Translations under genes and position numbers: made by a program
Shown: positions 15,468 through 20,373 of the stretch, one piece after another
Layout: the number at the start of each line of letters is the position of its first letter
Position numbering within the stretch: the stretch's first letter is position 1
Source of the DNA: Bacteroidia bacterium
GTDB lineage: Bacteria; Bacteroidota; Bacteroidia; Bacteroidales; Dysgonomonadaceae
Length of the DNA stretch: 20,373 nt
Direction of reading: 5' to 3'
Assembly (NCBI GenBank): GCA_030539475.1
Contig: JAUNRY010000012.1
Location: 1 to 20,373 of the forward strand
The notes under the pieces: model-generated
The model's input: only the letters and a program-made list of their open reading frames with translations
The model's database searches: none
What the model was told of the DNA's origin: nothing

Positions 15468-16703
15468 TCACGTATATTTAAGGTGAAACATATTGTGCAT
15501 CAAAAATATTTTTTCGGCCAACGCCTGCAATTCATCCGAAGTAATGGCATCTATTTTTGCAAAAACGGCTTCTAATGGGAGATAATGGTTGAAATGAAGA
15601 TAACTTTTTGCCATTCTTAAAGCCCTGCTTTCGTTGTTTTCCGACGCTATGCCCAGTTGGCCTTTGTATTGTCTCTTAACCGTAATCAACTGATTGGGAG
15701 TCAACGGAGTTTCCCGCAATTTCTGCATCTCTTTGCCGATGAGCTTCAGGCATCGCTCCACGTTTTTTTTGTCGCACGCAAAATAAATGGAAAATAAGCC
15801 CGTATCGGTGTATAAAGCCACGTTGGATTCCACGTTGTAAACCAATCCGTTTTTTTCGCGGAGTGAGTTGTTGAGACGGCTGTTGAGGGCGCCTCCTCCC
15901 AGCAGGTAATTCAGCAGATAAAGCGAATGGCGCCGGGGATGAAACATATCCAGCGCGTGTGTGCCCAGCATGACATGTGCTTGTGCGGTATCTTTTCCGA
16001 TATGTATTTTTTGCGGGGGAATCTCCACGGGCTTTTGCCGTTTTTTGGGGTTATGCAAATCATTATCAGCCGATACATCGAAATATTTTTCGCAAAGGCG
16101 CACCACTTTTTGAAAAGGAGTTTTTCCGAAAGAAAATAAAATCATGTTGGCAGGCCGGTATTGCCGATGAACAAAATTTTCCACCATTTTTTTATCAAAC
16201 CCTAACAAAGATTCGGCCGTACCTAATATGTAATGACCCATTTCGTGATGTTGGAGAATCAAATTTTCAAAATCATCGTAAATCAGTTCCGATGGCGAAT
16301 CCAGGTAACTGTTTATCTCGTCCAGAATCACATCGCGTTCTTTTTGAATCTGATTTTCGGGAAAAGTGGAATGAAAAATCACATCGTTCAACAATTCTAC
16401 CGCCCTTTCGAAATACTCCGACAAGAATGTAGCGTAAATAAACGTGTCTTCTTTGGTGGTGTAAGCATTGAGTTCTCCGCCCACATTTTCCATGCGGTTG
16501 ACAATATGATGGGCTTTTCGTTTTTTGGTTCCTTTAAACAGCAGGTGTTCCACAAAATGCGCCATGCCATGTTCACCGGGATATTCGTCTCGGCTACCGG
16601 AGTTTATGGCAATTCCGCAATACGATATTTGTGATGGAAACGAGCGGTGAATTATGCGCAAACCGTTTGCCAATGTGTGTGTTTGATAGAAATTTTCGTT
16701 CAT
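15468..16703 (-). CDS. M16-family zinc peptidase (single-domain, processing-peptidase type)
   Basis: A 411-residue protein with the inverted zinc motif HxxEH as H49-F-V-E52-H53 and the third zinc ligand E129, exactly 76 residues further on, in ERDVILDEI. The second half contains the partner-like M16 C-terminal region, including GGGALNSRLNNSLREKNGLVY. Length fits single-chain bacterial M16B enzymes, which act as homodimers or pairs on peptides. There is no signal peptide, so it is probably cytoplasmic. Its ATG overlaps the stop of rnfD (ATGA), so it is translated with the Rnf genes. No functional link between M16 peptidases and Rnf is established; the operon may be coincidental. Confidence 0.93.
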   Translation of the reverse strand: MNENFYQTHTLANGLRIIHRSFPSQISYCGIAINSGSRDEYPGEHGMAHFVEHLLFKGTKKRKAHHIVNRMENVGGELNAYTTKEDTFIYATFLSEYFERAVELLNDVIFHSTFPENQIQKERDVILDEINSYLDSPSELIYDDFENLILQHHEMGHYILGTAESLLGFDKKMVENFVHRQYRPANMILFSFGKTPFQKVVRLCEKYFDVSADNDLHNPKKRQKPVEIPPQKIHIGKDTAQAHVMLGTHALDMFHPRRHSLYLLNYLLGGGALNSRLNNSLREKNGLVYNVESNVALYTDTGLFSIYFACDKKNVERCLKLIGKEMQKLRETPLTPNQLITVKRQYKGQLGIASENNESRALRMAKSYLHFNHYLPLEAVFAKIDAITSDELQALAEKIFLMHNMFHLKYT

Positions 16704-17701
16704 TTTTCTTTTTCTCTGTCGCCTCTCACGCGAAGGGCTTTTTTGTGGCCGTAAATACGCGGAGTAAATTGTTTATCGAGCCACGGGGCGACCATATTCA
16801 TTATTATAATAGCAAAACCGATGCCGCCGGGAAGATTAAATACAATGCGGAAAAAGGCCGTCAGCACACCGCACCCGATAGCAAAAATTGTTTGTCCTTT
16901 TGCCGTGATGGGGCCGGAGCTGTAATCGGTTACCATAAACACGGCTGCGAAAATAAGCGTACCGCTCAGCACGTGGGCAGCCGTAAAATGGATGTTGAAT
17001 CCCGAAAAAAGAAACATCACCAGCGCGGTTGACCCCATGCAAAGAAGCGGTATTTTGGGTGAAATTACCCTGAAAAAAATCAGGTACAGCATACCGATTA
17101 AAATCATCAGCTTAGCCGTTTCGCCGCTGTTTCCGCCCAGGTCAACCCCCAGAAAAAGATTCATCAACGAGGGCACTTCTGCCGAAACGGTTCGGGCGCC
17201 GTGGCCGATAAATTCCAGTGGCGTGGCTGTGCTCACCGCATCTACGCCGGGAAGCACCCAGTTGGTAATCCACGGAGTGAAAAATACTTTCAGCATTACC
17301 CGCGCACTCACGGCCGGGTTAAACATATTGCGCCCAAGGCCTCCGCCTATTTGTTTTACAACTATTACGGCAAACGCCGTGCCCAGCACCAGCGTCCAAA
17401 GAGGCGCCGAAACAGGCAAGCTCAATGCCAGCAACATTCCGGTAACGGCTGCACTGGCATCGGCAACAGTAGTTTTTTTGTTTCGTATTTTTTGATATAT
17501 CCACTCGAACAACATTGCCGAGCCAATTCCCACAACAAGCATCAGCAGCACGCGGTAACCGAAAAAATATACGGCCGCCGCGGCCGGAAAACACAAGGCA
17601 ATGAGCACGTGCATCATAATGCCTTTGGATGTTCGTTTTGAGCGGATATGAGGCGATGGCTCATTGGTAAGCGCAAATGAATGAATGAGTTTAGTGTTCA
17701 T
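16700..17701 (-). CDS. rnfD: Rnf electron-transport complex subunit D
   Basis: A 333-residue inner-membrane protein with about nine or ten hydrophobic helices, of the RnfD/NqrB family. The covalent FMN site is visible as DAVSTATPLEF with Thr160 in the place of the flavinylated Thr of SGATPL; ApbE-type flavin transferase would be needed. GGGLGRNMFNPAV (119-131) and the C-terminal NLPGGIGFAIIIMN stretch are conserved family blocks. Together with RnfC it moves electrons between NADH and ferredoxin, coupled to ion movement. The ATG at 17701 (MNTKLIHSFALTNEPSPHIRS) is the family start and overlaps rnfC by 4 bases; the longer frame to 17800 would run back into rnfC. RnfG, the usual next gene, is replaced by an M16 peptidase. 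Confidence 0.94.
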   Translation of the reverse strand: MNTKLIHSFALTNEPSPHIRSKRTSKGIMMHVLIALCFPAAAAVYFFGYRVLLMLVVGIGSAMLFEWIYQKIRNKKTTVADASAAVTGMLLALSLPVSAPLWTLVLGTAFAVIVVKQIGGGLGRNMFNPAVSARVMLKVFFTPWITNWVLPGVDAVSTATPLEFIGHGARTVSAEVPSLMNLFLGVDLGGNSGETAKLMILIGMLYLIFFRVISPKIPLLCMGSTALVMFLFSGFNIHFTAAHVLSGTLIFAAVFMVTDYSSGPITAKGQTIFAIGCGVLTAFFRIVFNLPGGIGFAIIIMNMVAPWLDKQFTPRIYGHKKALRVRGDREKEK

Positions 17702-19005
17702 TTTTCTTGTTCGTTTATGGCCGAGACAGCGGTTCGGATGGAAGCCAGCAAATCTATTTTCGATGGACAAATATACGTGCAATTTCCGCACTGAATACAA
17801 TCTAACGCGCCTAAATCGTTGGCTTTATCGTAGTTTTTCAGCAACCGGGCGTTGTGGATAAGAACGGGCTGTAATTTCACGGGGCACACGAAAAGGCATT
17901 CCGAGCACCGAATGCAAGCCATTTCATCCGTTTTGTTATCTTCACCGAAAAGCACGGTAATAGCGGTAGTGCCCGCAGACACTGAAATATCGCCCGAAGT
18001 AATGGCTTTCCCCATCATAGGGCCGCCATGCAATACTGCCCGCGGCGTTTCGTCCACTCCGCCGCAATCGTGCAACAGAGAATCAACCGGCGTACCCAGC
18101 CGCGTACGCAAATTTCGCGGATTTTTCAGTTTTTTTCCGCTCACGGTAACCACTCTTTCCGTTACGGGTTTGCCCAACGCAACGGCTTGGTAAATGGAAA
18201 ACAACGTGCCCACATTCATCACAAGCGTGCCAATGGCCGGCGGCTGACTGCCGGAGGGGATTTCTTTTCCGGTAATTTGTTTTATCAATACTTGTTCGGC
18301 TCCCTGCGGATAGGCCGTTTTGAGCGCAACCACGCGGGCGCCGGATATTCCGTCGGTGGACTTTTGCATGGCGGTAATACACGCCCGCGCATCGTCTTCA
18401 ATTGCCACAAAAATGTGTTTGAGCGGAAAAATATTCGTTACTATTTTTATTCCTTCCGCTATTTCTTCGCTGTTTTCAATCATCAAGCGGTAATCGGAAT
18501 TGGCATAAGGTTCGCATTCGGCGCCGTTTACTATGAGCGTTTCAATAGGCGTTTCTTCGTCTCCCGATAATTTCACATCGGTAGGAAACATGGCTCCGCC
18601 CATTCCCGATATTCCGGCTTCGCGGATAATGCGGACGGTTTCATCGGCATCGGGGGAAGTATTGATATCGTAAAGCGGCGCTTCCGCTTCGTCGAGATGA
18701 TTGTTTTTGATGACGATACATTTCGAATCTTTACCGAAATAATCCTTATTTTCGATGGAAAGCACCTCGCCCGACACCGATGAATGCACGTTGGAAGAAA
18801 CTTCTCCTTCGGCTTTGGCAATCAACGTTCCTATTTTCACGTTGTCTCCTTGCGCCACAACAGGTTTGGCAGGCTTGCCCACGTGGGTGGAAAGGTAAAA
18901 ATACAATACATCGGGCACAGTGGCTTCTTCCACGGCTTTGTTTGCGGTGAGGGATTTATTGTATTGGGGCTGTATGTGGAATCTTCTTCTTTTGATTAAA
19001 GACAT
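17698..19005 (-). CDS. rnfC: Rnf electron-transport complex subunit C
   Basis: A 435-residue peripheral subunit that oxidises or reduces NADH in the Rnf complex. It shows an N-terminal barrel-sandwich (lipoyl-like) domain (about 30-100), the glycine-rich nucleotide/FMN loop GISGMGGAMFPT (131-142), the YPQGAEQVLIKQITGKEIP block (232-250), an SLBB-like region and two 4Fe-4S motifs: C364, C367, C370, C374 and C403, C406, C409, C413. The ATG at 19005 (MSLIKRRRFHIQPQ) matches the family start; the frame remains open to 19134, but that would overlap the upstream alkD-like gene by about 100 bases. RnfB, which normally precedes RnfC, is not here: the upstream neighbour is a DNA glycosylase gene, 28 bases away. 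Confidence 0.95.
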   Translation of the reverse strand: MSLIKRRRFHIQPQYNKSLTANKAVEEATVPDVLYFYLSTHVGKPAKPVVAQGDNVKIGTLIAKAEGEVSSNVHSSVSGEVLSIENKDYFGKDSKCIVIKNNHLDEAEAPLYDINTSPDADETVRIIREAGISGMGGAMFPTDVKLSGDEETPIETLIVNGAECEPYANSDYRLMIENSEEIAEGIKIVTNIFPLKHIFVAIEDDARACITAMQKSTDGISGARVVALKTAYPQGAEQVLIKQITGKEIPSGSQPPAIGTLVMNVGTLFSIYQAVALGKPVTERVVTVSGKKLKNPRNLRTRLGTPVDSLLHDCGGVDETPRAVLHGGPMMGKAITSGDISVSAGTTAITVLFGEDNKTDEMACIRCSECLFVCPVKLQPVLIHNARLLKNYDKANDLGALDCIQCGNCTYICPSKIDLLASIRTAVSAINEQEK

Positions 19006-19033
19006 ACGTTCAGTAGATAATTGTTGCAATTTT

Positions 19034-19741
19034 TTATTTTGATAATGCCATACGATATTGGCTTTGTTGCTGCGGCGAAAGTTTTTCAATCGCGTAACGA
19101 AGCATCGTGCGCGGCATTTCGCGGTGATGGGCATCGAGAAAACCGGTCAGTGATTTTTCGTCTCGTTTTCCGGCTTCACGCAACATCCAGCCGCAGGCTT
19201 TGTGCATTAAATCGTGGCGGTGCGAAAGAAATTTTTCGGATAGTTTGAGCGTATCGGTAAAATCGTTGTTGCGAATAAAAGCCAAGGTGGAAACAATCGC
19301 GATCCGCTGCTCCCAAAGATTGTCGCTTTCGGCCAACCGGTATATAAGAGAGCGGTGTTTGTTCCGCAACCATTCTCCTACAATGTTGTAAGCCGACACA
19401 TCCACCAAATCCCAATTATTGATCCGATGCGTGTTGGCCAAATAAAAATCCACTATTTCTTTGCGCTTTTCCTCATCGCCTTTTTTGAATTGTTCCGTGA
19501 GAATAACGAGCGCACAGAACCGGCATTCGTGCATTTCGTCGTTTAGCAACTTCTGCAACTCTGCCAACGAAAGATTTTTGTTGGCTCGCGCCACGCTTCG
19601 CGATTCGGGAACGGTGCAACCGATAAATTTATCGCCTTCGCCGTATTGCCCTTTTCCGGTTTTAAAGAAATATTTGGCGTGCTCTGCCTTTTCGGGGTTG
19701 CCGAAGGCAAGAAGTTGTTGTTTTATGTTTTTAGCTGTCAT
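19034..19741 (-). CDS. AlkD-like DNA alkylation repair protein
   Basis: A 235-residue all-helical, HEAT-repeat-like protein of the DNA_alkylation family. The catalytic-site pattern of AlkD is present: W110 and D114 in NNWDLVD (same W-x3-D spacing as W109/D113 of the Bacillus enzyme), R146 in LWEQR and W185 in HKACGWMLREAGKR. It should excise bulky or cationic N3/N7-alkylated purines without base flipping. The ATG at 19741 is the only sensible start; no promoter box is seen in the 69-base gap upstream, so it may be cotranscribed with the dehydrogenase gene. Downstream, rnfC follows after 28 bases on the same strand. The fold and chemistry are well supported; the in vivo lesion is not. Confidence 0.92.
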   Translation of the reverse strand: MTAKNIKQQLLAFGNPEKAEHAKYFFKTGKGQYGEGDKFIGCTVPESRSVARANKNLSLAELQKLLNDEMHECRFCALVILTEQFKKGDEEKRKEIVDFYLANTHRINNWDLVDVSAYNIVGEWLRNKHRSLIYRLAESDNLWEQRIAIVSTLAFIRNNDFTDTLKLSEKFLSHRHDLMHKACGWMLREAGKRDEKSLTGFLDAHHREMPRTMLRYAIEKLSPQQQSQYRMALSK

Positions 19742-19748
19742 TTTTTAC

Positions 19749-19809
19749 GTTTAAAGTTTATAGTTTAAGGTTCAATGTTCGCAGTAAAAACCCGCAACTC
19801 GTAACCCGT
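19749..19809. repeat. two degenerate 7-bp tandem repeats between alkD-like gene and dehydrogenase
   Basis: Read on the plus strand, 19749-19780 is GTTTAAA, GTTTATA, GTTTAAG, GTTCAAT, GTTC. A second array of different unit follows at 19789-19809: AACCCGC, AACTCGT, AACCCGT. Together they fill nearly the entire 69-base gap. Confidence 0.65.
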
Positions 19810-19810
19810 C

Positions 19811-20373
19811 CTAATTTACTCTCGAAACTTCATACGTTCCCTCATAAAACCCGATGATATTTTGCGCCATTTCTTCCGCCATTTTGTTGCGGTCTTCAAT
19901 GGTTTTGGTTCCGGCGTGCGGAGCCAGCAACACATTATCCAACGATACTAATTCGGGTGAAATTTTGGGTTCGTTTTCATAAACATCCAACGCGGCAGCC
20001 CAAATTTTCTGTTCTTTCAAGGCTTTAGCCAATGCTTTTTCATCCACCATATTGCCGCGTGCCGTGTTGATAAATACTGCTGTGGGCTTCATTCTGTCCA
20101 GTTCATTTTCTCCTATCATTTTCAGGGTTTCGGGCGTGGAAGGTGCGTTGAGCGAAATGTAATCGGCAGTGCGCAATAACTCGTCAAACGAAACATATTT
20201 GGCGTCGTATTTTTGTTCAATTTTTCGGTCTAACCGGTTTCGGTTGTGGTAAATAATCTCCATTCCCGATGCCACGGCGCGGCGTGCCAAGGCCTGCCCT
20301 ATCCTTCCCATTCCGATTATTCCTAAGGTTTTCCCAAAAACAGGTAATCCGGGATCGCCATATACACCCCAAT
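19811..20373 (-). CDS. D-isomer-specific 2-hydroxyacid dehydrogenase, 3' part (5' end outside window)
   Basis: The frame is open to the window edge (first visible residues WGVYGDPGLPVFGKTLGIIGMGRIG), so the in-frame ATG at 20311 is internal. Visible are the Rossmann GxGxxG (GMGRIG), the catalytic Arg in INTARGNMVD, the Glu in ENEPK and the His in LLAPHAGT, the full active-site set of the family. After the second strand the sequence is YHNRNR, without the acidic residue typical of NADH-specific members, hinting at NADPH use. It is most like glyoxylate/hydroxypyruvate reductases or D-glycerate dehydrogenases. About 187 C-terminal residues are present; the N-terminal substrate domain lies mostly outside. 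It is co-oriented with the alkD-like gene. Confidence 0.93.
   Translation of the reverse strand, partial: WGVYGDPGLPVFGKTLGIIGMGRIGQALARRAVASGMEIIYHNRNRLDRKIEQKYDAKYVSFDELLRTADYISLNAPSTPETLKMIGENELDRMKPTAVFINTARGNMVDEKALAKALKEQKIWAAALDVYENEPKISPELVSLDNVLLAPHAGTKTIEDRNKMAEEMAQNIIGFYEGTYEVSRVN

Noticed and set aside
19006..19134. N-terminal extension of RnfC
   Set aside because: It would overlap the alkD-like coding region by about 100 bases and has a basic, non-family sequence; MSLIKRRRF at 19005 fits RnfC.

Overview
The window looks like chromosomal DNA from the phylum Bacteroidota, most likely order Bacteroidales. The pointers are the gene order tig, clpP, clpX, recQ, dxs, trkA; a Cys-rich DUF3109 protein; a PF13568-type outer-membrane barrel; start codons without clear Shine-Dalgarno sequences; and several upstream elements fitting the Bacteroidota promoter TTTG-N18-21-TAnnTTTG. 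No rRNA, tRNA, CRISPR array or transposase gene was seen, and the species cannot be named from the sequence.

Layout. (1) 1-1502, plus strand: the end of a surface-polysaccharide locus, with a GT2 glycosyltransferase cut by the window edge coupled by ATGA to a GT11 fucosyltransferase. (2) 1568-3026, minus strand: a CPBP membrane protease overlapping a DUF3109 gene. (3) 3240-3886, plus strand: a small antitoxin-like gene and a PIN-domain toxin gene that is frameshifted. (4) 4069-7594: trigger factor, ClpP and ClpX (protein folding and quality control); clpP carries both a housekeeping-type promoter and a textbook sigma-54 -24/-12 match. (5) 7595-13689: a long recQ leader with iteron-like repeats, then recQ (DNA repair), dxs (isoprenoid precursors) and trkA (potassium uptake regulation). 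(6) 13715-15353: a GlsB/YeaQ-type membrane protein, a non-coding cluster of palindromes, and an outer-membrane barrel gene, all on or facing the minus strand, with clear minus-strand terminators. (7) 15468-20373, minus strand: a 2-hydroxyacid dehydrogenase cut by the window edge, an AlkD-like glycosylase, rnfC, rnfD and an M16 peptidase, the last three joined by 4-bp overlaps.

Most genes are ordinary housekeeping genes. The less ordinary signals are mostly non-coding: the repeat array in the recQ leader, several gene gaps filled with degenerate 7-bp-period tandem repeats of differing unit sequence, the palindrome cluster at 14157-14440, and the sigma-54-like site before clpP. Gene-level oddities are the broken PIN toxin, an rnfCD pair without the other rnf genes beside it, and trkA without an adjacent trkH.
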